Source of the DNA: Tranquillimonas alkanivorans
GTDB lineage: Bacteria > Pseudomonadota > Alphaproteobacteria > Rhodobacterales > Rhodobacteraceae
Reading direction: 5' to 3'
DNA: 49,917 bases
NCBI RefSeq assembly: GCF_900115595.1
Contig: NZ_FOXA01000019.1
Location: forward strand, 1 to 49,917
A program made the translations under genes and the position numbers. Shown piece after piece: positions 27,143-34,293 of the stretch; the first letter of the stretch is position 1, and each line of letters begins with the position of its first letter. Below the pieces are notes generated by a model. The model was not told the origin of the DNA, searched no databases, and was given only the letters and a program-made list of their open reading frames with translations.

Positions 27143-27871
27143 ATGCAGCCCGTGATCGGAATGATCGTGCCGCCCGCCGCCGGAAAGGTGCCGCCCGAGG
27201 CGTACGGTCTTTTTCCCGAAGGCATCACCTTCGCCGCCAGGGGGCTCGCGCTTCGCGAGCTTTCGCTCAATGGCTACAGCGAGGTAATTGACAGGGTGGC
27301 CGACCTCGTACGGGATCTGCGCGAGGTGGAAGGCGCCGATGCCGTGTCGCTGATGGGCACCTCGCTCAGCTTTTTCAAAGGCAACGCTTTCAACGACGAA
27401 CTTGTGCAGGTCATGGAGCGGTCAGGAGGCATTCCGGCCACCACCATGAGCAACGCGATCCGCGATGCGCTTCGTACGCTCGGGGCGCATCGCATCGCCG
27501 TCGGGACCGCCTACACCGACGAGGTGAATGAGCGGCTCCGGGTCTACCTCGAGACCGCGGGCTTCGAAATCGTCTCTCTGCAGGGCCTGGGGCTGACGGA
27601 GGTGCCGGATGTCCACGCGGTCACTCAGGAAGAGGTCGTCGAATTGGGGCAGAGGGCGGCGGAAAGCGCCGTGATATCCCCGGACGCTGTGCTGGTCTCC
27701 TGCGGCGGGCTCATTGCAACCGACCTCGCGCCGCAACTCGAAGCGCGTATCGGCCTGCCGGTCGTCGCCAGCGCGACGGCTGGCGTATGGGCGTCGGTGC
27801 GACTGCTTGGCCGGGACGGCGCCAGTCCGAAGCTCGGTATGCTGGCTGAGGCGTCCCGGTCACGAGGCTGA
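27143..27871 (+). CDS. Arylmalonate decarboxylase-like protein (Asp/Glu racemase superfamily)
   Basis: A 242-residue protein very like Bordetella arylmalonate decarboxylase as I recall it. It opens IGMIVPPAAGKVPPEAYGL, has VSLMGTSLSFFKGNAFN (Gly72-Thr73-Ser74, dioxyanion pocket), TAYTDEVNERL (Tyr124) and LVSCGGLIATD (Cys187, the proton donor equivalent to Cys188). Racemases of this superfamily have a second Cys where Gly72 stands, so a one-Cys decarboxylase is the better call; maleate isomerase-like proteins are the alternative. The enzyme needs no cofactor and decarboxylates 2-substituted malonates to chiral acids. Being placed between tctC and tctB, it likely acts on the imported acid. Confidence 0.8.
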   Translation: MQPVIGMIVPPAAGKVPPEAYGLFPEGITFAARGLALRELSLNGYSEVIDRVADLVRDLREVEGADAVSLMGTSLSFFKGNAFNDELVQVMERSGGIPATTMSNAIRDALRTLGAHRIAVGTAYTDEVNERLRVYLETAGFEIVSLQGLGLTEVPDVHAVTQEEVVELGQRAAESAVISPDAVLVSCGGLIATDLAPQLEARIGLPVVASATAGVWASVRLLGRDGASPKLGMLAEASRSRG

Positions 27872-27923
27872 CCTGGACGCTCGACTTTCACGTGACCACG
27901 AACCGCAGCAGGTAACCTGAACC

Positions 27924-28391
27924 ATGCGCACCACCTCCACGCGCCGCAGTGTGAACCTTTCCGATCTTGTGTCGGGACTTTTTGTCGTACTGCTCTCGGG
28001 CGGGTTTGCGCTTGAGGCATTCGGCCACGGCATCGGCACATTCGCCCGCATGGGAGCAGGGTTCTATCCCTTCGCTCTCGGCGCGATCTGTGCCGCCTTG
28101 GGCCTTGGGATCGCCGTGCGCGCCGTCATCGCGCCGACCGCAGACGAGGCCAGCGTCCGGTGGCGCGGGCTCCTCTTCATCTGCGCCGCCTTCGCCACCT
28201 TCGGTCTGCTGATAGAGCCGGCGGGTCTGGTCGCCGCCATCGTGGGGAGCACGGTCATCGGAGCGATGGCCGATCCGGAGTCGCGGCTGTGGGAAAGCCT
28301 GCTGCTCGGGTTTGGTCTCTCGGCCGGCATCTGGCTGATCTTCGTCGTTCTCTTGGGACTTTCGATCCCCGTCCTGCCGTTGGTGCTTTGA
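27924..28391 (+). CDS. tctB: Tripartite tricarboxylate transporter small membrane subunit (TctB)
   Basis: A 155-residue protein with four hydrophobic segments: LVSGLFVVLLSGGFALEAF, GFYPFALGAICAALGLGIAVR, GLLFICAAFATFGLLIEPAG and a final LLLGFGLSAGIWLIFVVLLGL. This is the length and topology of TctB. Its stop overlaps the tctA start by one base (TGATG). Confidence 0.85.
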   Translation: MRTTSTRRSVNLSDLVSGLFVVLLSGGFALEAFGHGIGTFARMGAGFYPFALGAICAALGLGIAVRAVIAPTADEASVRWRGLLFICAAFATFGLLIEPAGLVAAIVGSTVIGAMADPESRLWESLLLGFGLSAGIWLIFVVLLGLSIPVLPLVL

Positions 28392-29896
28392 TGGACATCC
28401 TTACCGCGCTCCTGGGTGGCTTCGCCGAGGCGATCACGCTCACCAACCTTATGTACTGTTTCCTGGGCGTGGCGCTGGGGACGTTCATCGGCGTGCTGCC
28501 CGGGCTCGGCGCGATGATCGGAATCTCGCTGCTGCTGCCGGTGACCTATTACCTCGAGCCGCATTCCGCGATCATCATGCTGGCAGGGATCTACTATGGC
28601 GGGGAGTTCGGCGGCTCCATCGCCTCGATCCTGATCAATGTGCCCGGCACGCCGTCGAGCGCGGTGACATGCATCGACGGCAATCAGATGACGAAAAAGG
28701 GACGCGCGGCCGTCGCCCTATTCGTCACAGCCATCGCGTCCTTCATCGGCGGCTCCATCGGCATCGTGCTGATGACACTGTTCTCTCCGCTGATCGCGGA
28801 CTTCGCGCTTAGCTTCAAATCCGAGGATTACTTCGCCGTCATGCTGTTGGGTCTCGTCGCCTCGGCCTCAGTCGCCCGGGGGTCGGCCCTGAAGGGACTG
28901 GTTGCGGTCCTGCTGGGAGTGCTCGTCGGGACCGTCGGCACCGACGTTAGCACTGGCGTGCAACGGTTCACTCTGGGTTTCCCCGAATTGGTAACTGGCG
29001 TGAACCTCGTGATCCTGGCGATGGGGATCTTCGGTTTGGCCGAGGTGGTTTCCTCGGCGGGCAACACCCTTCCGCCCAGTGGGGACCAGCATGTTCGGAT
29101 GCGCGACATGCTGCCCACGCGGGACGAGGCGCGGCGCTCCACCGGGCCGGTGGCGCGGGGCTCGGCTCTCGGCTCGCTCCTGGGGGCTCTGCCGGGGGCG
29201 GGGCCGACTCTGTCGGCGTTTCTCGCGTATTCGTTCGAAAAGCGGCTGTCCCGCGAGCCGGAGAAGTTCGGCACCGGGATCGTCGAGGGTGTCGCCGCGC
29301 CGGAATCCGCGAACAACTCGGCGGCGCAGACCGCCTTCATTCCGACCCTTACGCTCGGCATTCCTGGGACCGCGACGATGGCTCTGATCCTCGGTGCGCT
29401 GATGATCCACGGCATCCCGCCGGGGCCGAAGCTCATGACAGAGCACGCCGACCTGTTCTGGACACTCGTCGCGAGCTTCTGGATCGGCAATTTGTTCCTG
29501 CTGATCCTGAACATCCCGCTCGTGACGATCTGGGTGCGGCTCCTGAAAATCCCTTACCGGCTGCTCTTCCCCTCGATCATCTGTTTCATCTGCGTGGGGG
29601 TCTACAGCGTCAGCCTCAATCCTTTCGACATCTTCCTCGTCATCGCCATCGGCCTTCTGGGCTACGGCATGCGTGTGGCCGGCTACGAAGCTGCGCCGTT
29701 TCTGATGGGCTTCATCCTTGGCCCGTTGATGGAAGAATACCTTCGCCGGGCCCTCCTCCTCGGTCGCGGCGATGTGACGGTCCTGGTGCAGAGTCCGGTC
29801 GCCGCCGTCTGCCTCGCTATCACTTCGCTGATGCTGCTTTGGCCGCTGGTGGGCGAACATGTACGTCGCCTACGCGTAGGCTTTCCGAGGCCCTGA
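28391..29896 (+). CDS. tctA: Tripartite tricarboxylate transporter large permease (TctA)
   Basis: A 501-residue polytopic permease. TctA marks: LGTFIGVLPGLGAMIGISLLLP (first conserved PGLG motif), IYYGGEFGGSIASILINVPGTPSS, then the second PG motif in LGSLLGALPGAGPTLSAF, EGVAAPESANNSA and FIPTLTLGIPGTATMALILGALMIHG. It works with TctB and TctC as a sodium- or proton-driven carboxylate importer. I chose ATG 28391. Last gene of the operon. Confidence 0.93.
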   Translation: MDILTALLGGFAEAITLTNLMYCFLGVALGTFIGVLPGLGAMIGISLLLPVTYYLEPHSAIIMLAGIYYGGEFGGSIASILINVPGTPSSAVTCIDGNQMTKKGRAAVALFVTAIASFIGGSIGIVLMTLFSPLIADFALSFKSEDYFAVMLLGLVASASVARGSALKGLVAVLLGVLVGTVGTDVSTGVQRFTLGFPELVTGVNLVILAMGIFGLAEVVSSAGNTLPPSGDQHVRMRDMLPTRDEARRSTGPVARGSALGSLLGALPGAGPTLSAFLAYSFEKRLSREPEKFGTGIVEGVAAPESANNSAAQTAFIPTLTLGIPGTATMALILGALMIHGIPPGPKLMTEHADLFWTLVASFWIGNLFLLILNIPLVTIWVRLLKIPYRLLFPSIICFICVGVYSVSLNPFDIFLVIAIGLLGYGMRVAGYEAAPFLMGFILGPLMEEYLRRALLLGRGDVTVLVQSPVAAVCLAITSLMLLWPLVGEHVRRLRVGFPRP

Positions 29897-30324
29897 GGTG
29901 CCGGGTTGGCAAGAAACCGCGTCGGTCCTGGATGCGCACGTGGAAAAACGTGACGCAGGGGGACCGGCCGGACGGGCTGGCGCACGCCACGCCAGTCCTC
30001 AACATGTAATCCACGATCTGGCACACCGGAGATCTCTGGAAGATGACCGGTCTGCGAGCGAGACTGATGCCCTTCCGGGCCGTCGTCGACGGCATGCGCA
30101 GATATTGGGCTCCGAGCGGACCTACTGGAGCGAGATAGCCACAGTTCCCTAAGCGAAGACAGCCTGTCACTCCCGGCCCATACCGGACACTCGCCGGCTG
30201 CTTCCGGGGGGGCGCTGCCGCCCGCCGAAGCAGCCATTCGCAACAGCATGCAGCATTGGTCGGTGCCGGAAGACTTGCTTTCGGAGATCGAACCCACTGG
30301 GCTTCGCCACGTCCGGGATGCAGC
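29897..30324. other. Intergenic stretch after module 3
   Basis: About 430 bp with no convincing gene; frames on both strands lack coding character until about 30325. It contains possible repeat copy C (30211-30260). No clear terminator was found after tctA. Confidence 0.45.
30211..30260 (+). repeat. Possible module-boundary repeat, copy C (diverged)
   Basis: GCCGCCCGCCGAAGCAGCCATTCG followed by GCATGCAGCATTGG resembles the middle of copy B (CGCCGAACCGACCATTCG, CGCGCAGCATTTT) in the same order and strand. It lacks the perfect 18-base start shared by A and B, so membership is tentative. Confidence 0.35.
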
Positions 30325-30741
30325 GTGATCGACGCGACGAAAGCGAATGACCTCGAGAAGGCCCGCGACATGACGCTGCGCGCCACACAATGGCTCAACG
30401 TCAACCAGCTCCGGGTTCGCCCCAGCGGGCCTCCGTTCTCATGGAGGATCACGACCTACATGGCCACGGTCGACCCGGCAGCGACAGACGAAGAACGCCT
30501 CGTCGCGTCCCGCCGCATGCTGAAGGCGCTCGAGGTACACGCCCGGCAGGAGCGCTGGGAGTACGACAGCGCGCAAGGCTCATACCGTGACCGCGATCCC
30601 CTCGTCAGGGAGTGGGAGACGACCGAGCGGGATGCGGTCCTCGAGACTTTGGACAAGCTTCTGCGCGCCTCGACCAAATCTCTCGAAACAGAGTGCCGCA
30701 AAAAATTCATCGGCAAAGCAGTAGCCGTGCGTCACCTCTGA
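30325..30741 (+). CDS. Hypothetical protein, no recognised family
   Basis: About 138 residues from GTG 30325; ATG 30370 is the alternative start. Codon third positions are strongly G/C from about 30325 on, as in real genes here. The product is charged and probably cytosolic, with a Trp-Arg core (FSWRITTYMATVDP), a helix-rich Ala/Glu/Arg middle (EERLVASRRMLKALEVHARQE), then REWETTERDAVLETLDKLL. No signal peptide or membrane segment. It stands alone between two non-coding gaps. Function not recognised. Confidence 0.45.
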   Translation: MIDATKANDLEKARDMTLRATQWLNVNQLRVRPSGPPFSWRITTYMATVDPAATDEERLVASRRMLKALEVHARQERWEYDSAQGSYRDRDPLVREWETTERDAVLETLDKLLRASTKSLETECRKKFIGKAVAVRHL

Positions 30742-31160
30742 TAGGTGGCGCGTGGCATTGGATGTCTCGACCGGCCCTGCACCGCATCGCTGCGGATCGA
30801 ATTCGACCCGGAGCGGGCCGACGGTATGCGTGCTTTCGCGGTCCCACGATCGGGCGCAGGCAAGAAAGACGGCGGAGCGACAGCGCAAAAGACGAGCTTC
30901 GATGTGATCCTGCGGCCTCTGCGCCCGGTCCCACGATAGAGCCGACTTACGCTAAGTCATTCACGCTGAACAGTATTCAAGCATCTCGATGTTGACATGG
31001 ATCAACGCAACCCTCCGCCCTTCGCGTAGACCAGAGCCATGTTCCGGGCCTGAAGGCACTGCCGGTTAACCTGCCGGCAGAGGGAGGAGGCGGGCCGTCG
31101 GAACGACGAACGGTGACCGGGCGCGACACCCGGCCCGTGCTCTGACCGAAGGATAAAAAA
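30742..31160. other. Intergenic stretch upstream of doxDA
   Basis: About 420 bp. Its only clear element is the FNR-type box at 30992-31005. Short frames near 30745-30939 lack support. An inverted pair ACTGCCGGTTAA/TTAACCTGCCGGCAG near 31058-31080 could form a small hairpin in the 5' leader. Confidence 0.4.
30992..31005. promoter_or_regulatory. FNR/FnrL-type box upstream of doxDA
   Basis: TTGACATGGATCAA has perfect TTGA-N6-TCAA arms, one base off the full FNR consensus TTGAT-N4-ATCAA. It lies 155 bp before ATG 31161. Twelve of fourteen bases match the site at 49021-49034 read on the minus strand. Confidence 0.65.
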
Positions 31161-32090
31161 ATGCGATCCGACCTCCCATCCTCCACCCGGTCCGGCCGCG
31201 GCCTCGCCCTGCGGGCGGCCGCAATCTCGATGGGCTTCGTCTTTCTCATGGGCGGCTGGCGGCGCTTTTACAACATGCCCGCCAAGCACGACATCGACAG
31301 CCCGGCGTCGCTCGCCAACAAGCTCGTCGAGGCCGCTCCGGGGTCGCCCATTGAACCCGCAATCCATTGGGTACTGAACCATCCCTTCGCGGCGGAATGG
31401 TCGATCTACATGATGTCCACCGCCGAGGTGGTGGTGGGGCTCGGGCTCATATTCGGGTTCCTGACGCGGCTTTCTGGCCTCGGATCGGCGCTGCTCAACC
31501 TGGCGATGATGCTGATCTTCGGCTGGATGGGGTACGAGTGTCTCGATGAATGGACCATGGCGGCGCTCGGTTTCGCAATCTCCGTCGGCGTTATGATCCA
31601 GGGCACAGGGCTCTACTCACTCGACAACCTGCTCAATCGTGACGACTTCGCCAGCCTCTTTCCGCGCAGCGTGAGCGTGGGACTGACGGTGCTTTCCGTG
31701 ATCTTCACGGTCGGCTTCTACAGCTATTACTTCGGCATCTTCGACTTCCAGAAGCGGACGAGCGCCAACAGCTACCACATTTCGGCGCTCGAGGTGCCGG
31801 GCGAGGCCGACCAGGCGCGTCTTTACGTCGATGCCGGGCCCTCCGCCGCGGCCGCCTACGTGACGAAAATCACCTACCAGATGAGCGATGGCAGTCAGCA
31901 GGTGCAGCAACCTGAGGAGATCGAGGTCATCAAGAGCCACTTTGAGCCTTGGGCCCACAAGTCGGGCAGCCTCGTGGACGGCGTGATGAAGCTGCGCCTC
32001 GGCTCGATGGTCGACATCCGGCTGCCCGAAGGTGCGGTCTCGGCCGAAGTCAACCTGATCGGCAACAAGAACCCGGTCATCGGCTTCTGA
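31161..32090 (+). CDS. doxD: Thiosulfate:quinone oxidoreductase DoxD/DoxA-type fusion
   Basis: A 309-residue membrane protein. The N-terminal 190 residues are a DoxD-like four-helix domain (ISMGFVFLMGGWRRFYNMPAKHD, YMMSTAEVVVGLGLIFGFLTRLSGLGSALLNLAMMLIFGWMG). After another helix (SVGLTVLSVIFTVGFYSYYFG) comes a periplasmic or extracytoplasmic C-terminal DoxA-like beta domain. In Acidianus DoxD and DoxA are separate subunits that oxidise thiosulfate to tetrathionate with quinone; fused forms occur in bacteria. An FNR-type box lies upstream, and sulfur genes lie downstream. A DoxX-type role other than thiosulfate oxidation is possible. Confidence 0.75.
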   Translation: MRSDLPSSTRSGRGLALRAAAISMGFVFLMGGWRRFYNMPAKHDIDSPASLANKLVEAAPGSPIEPAIHWVLNHPFAAEWSIYMMSTAEVVVGLGLIFGFLTRLSGLGSALLNLAMMLIFGWMGYECLDEWTMAALGFAISVGVMIQGTGLYSLDNLLNRDDFASLFPRSVSVGLTVLSVIFTVGFYSYYFGIFDFQKRTSANSYHISALEVPGEADQARLYVDAGPSAAAAYVTKITYQMSDGSQQVQQPEEIEVIKSHFEPWAHKSGSLVDGVMKLRLGSMVDIRLPEGAVSAEVNLIGNKNPVIGF

Positions 32091-32115
32091 TCGGCCTCGT
32101 GCCACTCATTGCATT

Positions 32116-32143
32116 CGCCCCCGCAGGCTTTCCTGCGGGGGCG
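32116..32143. terminator. Strong stem-loop between convergent doxDA and the kinase gene
   Basis: CGCCCCCGCAGG (32116-32127), loop CTTT, and CCTGCGGGGGCG (32132-32143) make a perfect 12-bp stem 26 bases after the doxDA stop. It can work on both strands. No U-tract follows. Confidence 0.7.
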
Positions 32144-32197
32144 ACCGATATGCAACCCGGGCGTGTCTCGCGTCCTGTACCGGGTACTCTTTCGCCC

Positions 32198-33547
32198 TCA
32201 GGCCCTCCGGGACTGGAACCGCAGCGAAACGATCTCGCCGCCTCCTGGCCGCGGCGCGAAGCCGAGGTCTCCGCCGAGCCGCGCCATGGCCGACAAGGCG
32301 ATAGATAGGCCAAGGCCGCTTCCCCCTTCAGGCGCATCCCGACCGCGGAAGAAACGCTCGGTGATGCGATCGCGATCGGCCTCTCCGATACCCGCCCCCC
32401 GGTCGAGAACCCGTACGACCAGCGCTCCGTCCAGAACCTCGCCCGTCACGTGCACCTGTCCGCCAGCGGGACTCGCGAGGATCGCGTTTTCCACCACGTT
32501 GCGCAGCGCCACGGTCGCCAGGACAAGATCGCCCGCGACCGGCGGAAGATCCGGCAAGCAGGTCTCGACCCTGACGCCCCTTGTCGCCGCAAGTCTGTCT
32601 ACGGCGAGCACGACATCATCTGCGATGACGGAGAGGTCGAGCCCTGATGCGCCACCTTCCGACGCGCTGTCGACCATCGCCAGTTCAAGAAGCTGCCGGA
32701 CCATGCGGTCCGTGCGCGCCACGCCGCGCTCGATCTGCGCCAGCGCCCGGCCCCGCGTCTCCGCGTCCGGGGCCATCCCCGCGATCTGGGCCTGCGTCTT
32801 GATCCCCGACAGCGGCGTCTTCAGTTCATGCGCCGCGAAGGCGGTGAAACTCCTCTCCCGTTCTCGCGAGGCCGCGACGCGCGCAAAGAGATCGTCGAGC
32901 GCCTCACCCATGGGTCGGATCTCGGCTGGCAAAGGTCCCGCCGCCACCGGGTCCAGGTTGTCGGCGGAGCGCGCACCGAGCGCCCGCGCCATACGGTCCA
33001 GCGGTGCAAGCCCGCGTGCGACGCTGAGCCAGATGAGTCCGGCCAGCACCGGCAGGATCGTCAGCGCCGGGATGAGCAGCCCGCGCACGACGTCCGCGAC
33101 CAGCCGCTCGCGCACCGCCAGCCTGTCGCCGACCATCACCCTCAGGCCCAGCTCTTCGTTCACCTCGGTATAGACCCGCCACGGCTCGCCATCGACGAGG
33201 TTCTCGGAGTAGCCGCTGCGCTCTTCCGCCAGCCGGCCGGCGGGGGCGCTGGCGGAGGAGCCCACGAGCACGCCCTCGAGCGACCAGATCTGGCAGGAGA
33301 GCTGGCGGGCGTACTCGGGACTCGCATTGTCCCTTCCGTTCGTCGCCGCATCGGCGGCAGAGGCAAGATCGATGCGTCGGCCGGAAAGTAGCGAAGAAAC
33401 CATCTGCGCCGCTTCCGCGAGCCGGGCGTCGAGCACCTGCTCGACCTCTGACCGCGTCGAATGCTGAATCCACCAGACCGCCGAAAGCCATACGGCGCCG
33501 GTGGCGGCAAGCAGGATCAGGAAGAGCCTCGCACGGATCGAGATCAT
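32198..33547 (-). CDS. Sensor histidine kinase (QseC-like)
   Basis: A 449-residue inner-membrane kinase. Helix 1 is near residues 5-28. A periplasmic sensor region of about 130 residues is followed by helix 2 (VRGLLIPALTILPVLAGLIWL), HAMP-like RALGARSADNLDPV, the H-box FAAHELKTPLSGIKTQ with the phosphoacceptor His, N-box NVVENAILAS, and G-boxes DRGAGIG and GGSGLGLSIA. It overlaps the regulator gene by four bases. The signal is unknown; neighbours suggest periplasmic thiol or metal stress. Confidence 0.9.
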   Translation of the reverse strand: MISIRARLFLILLAATGAVWLSAVWWIQHSTRSEVEQVLDARLAEAAQMVSSLLSGRRIDLASAADAATNGRDNASPEYARQLSCQIWSLEGVLVGSSASAPAGRLAEERSGYSENLVDGEPWRVYTEVNEELGLRVMVGDRLAVRERLVADVVRGLLIPALTILPVLAGLIWLSVARGLAPLDRMARALGARSADNLDPVAAGPLPAEIRPMGEALDDLFARVAASRERERSFTAFAAHELKTPLSGIKTQAQIAGMAPDAETRGRALAQIERGVARTDRMVRQLLELAMVDSASEGGASGLDLSVIADDVVLAVDRLAATRGVRVETCLPDLPPVAGDLVLATVALRNVVENAILASPAGGQVHVTGEVLDGALVVRVLDRGAGIGEADRDRITERFFRGRDAPEGGSGLGLSIALSAMARLGGDLGFAPRPGGGEIVSLRFQSRRA

Positions 33548-34209
33548 TGCCGGCCCTCGGCGAGCCTGTAACCTACGCCTCGGATCGTCTCGATGAAGGC
33601 TGTCCCCAGCTTGGCACGGAGCTTATGGACGTGCACCTCCAGCGCGTTGCTCTCCACGCCCTCCTGCCAGCCGTACAGGCGCTCCTCCAAGCGATCCTTC
33701 TCGACGATGACGCCCGGGCGCTCGAAAAGTGCCTGCAGCAGCGCAAACTCCCGGCGCGAAAAGGTTACCTCGCGCCCGTCGATCGTCCCGCGCATCCGCG
33801 CGGGGTCGAACTCCAGCCCGTTCCAGGAAACCATTCCGCGCGCCTCGCCCTGGGCCCGGCGGGTGATGGCGCGCAGCCGCGCGGTGACCTCCTCGAGGTC
33901 GAAGGGCTTGCCCAGGTAGTCGTCCGCACCGGCATCGAGGCCGGCGACCCGGTGGCTCACCTGGTCGAGCGCGGTGAGCATCAGCACCGGGAGCCGGTCG
34001 CCACGCGACCGCATCCGGGCCAGCAGGTCGGAGCCAGAGCCGTCTGGCAGCATCACGTCCAGAATCACCGCCGAGAAGCCGTCCTGCTTCCACGCCTCGG
34101 CGGCGTCGGCGCAGGTCCCCACCAGTTCCGGGGTGAAACCCTGTAGCCGGAGGCCCACGCAAAGGCCATCGGCCAGTGAAGCATCGTCTTCCACGACCAG
34201 AATGCGCAT
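33544..34209 (-). CDS. OmpR-family response regulator (QseB/PmrA-like)
   Basis: A 221-residue regulator. The receiver domain opens MRILVVEDDASLADGL, has the phosphoacceptor Asp51 in VILDVMLPDGSG and the switch Lys in LGKPFDLEE. The winged helix carries REFALLQALFERPGVIVEKDRLEERLYG and NALEVHVHKLRAKLG, FIETIRGVGYRL, which is the QseB/PmrA/TctD type. It is the first gene of the two-component operon and is divergent from dsbD. A PmrA/QseB-type direct repeat lies in the shared promoter. Confidence 0.92.
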   Translation of the reverse strand: MRILVVEDDASLADGLCVGLRLQGFTPELVGTCADAAEAWKQDGFSAVILDVMLPDGSGSDLLARMRSRGDRLPVLMLTALDQVSHRVAGLDAGADDYLGKPFDLEEVTARLRAITRRAQGEARGMVSWNGLEFDPARMRGTIDGREVTFSRREFALLQALFERPGVIVEKDRLEERLYGWQEGVESNALEVHVHKLRAKLGTAFIETIRGVGYRLAEGRQ

Positions 34210-34254
34210 CGCTCTTTCTCTTCCTTTACGTCACGCCCCCAGTCGCTCCCGATT

Positions 34255-34271
34255 ATTAAGGGAACGTTAAG
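34255..34271. promoter_or_regulatory. QseB/PmrA-type direct-repeat box between the regulator and dsbD
   Basis: ATTAAG-GGAAC-GTTAAG on the plus strand, that is CTTAAC-GTTCC-CTTAAT on the minus strand. This matches the CTTAA-N6-CTTAA pattern of PmrA/QseB-type regulators. It lies 46 bp before the regulator start and 23 bp before dsbD ATG 34294, so it could control both directions. Confidence 0.6.
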
Positions 34272-34293
34272 GTTGGGACTTGATCGCGGCGTC

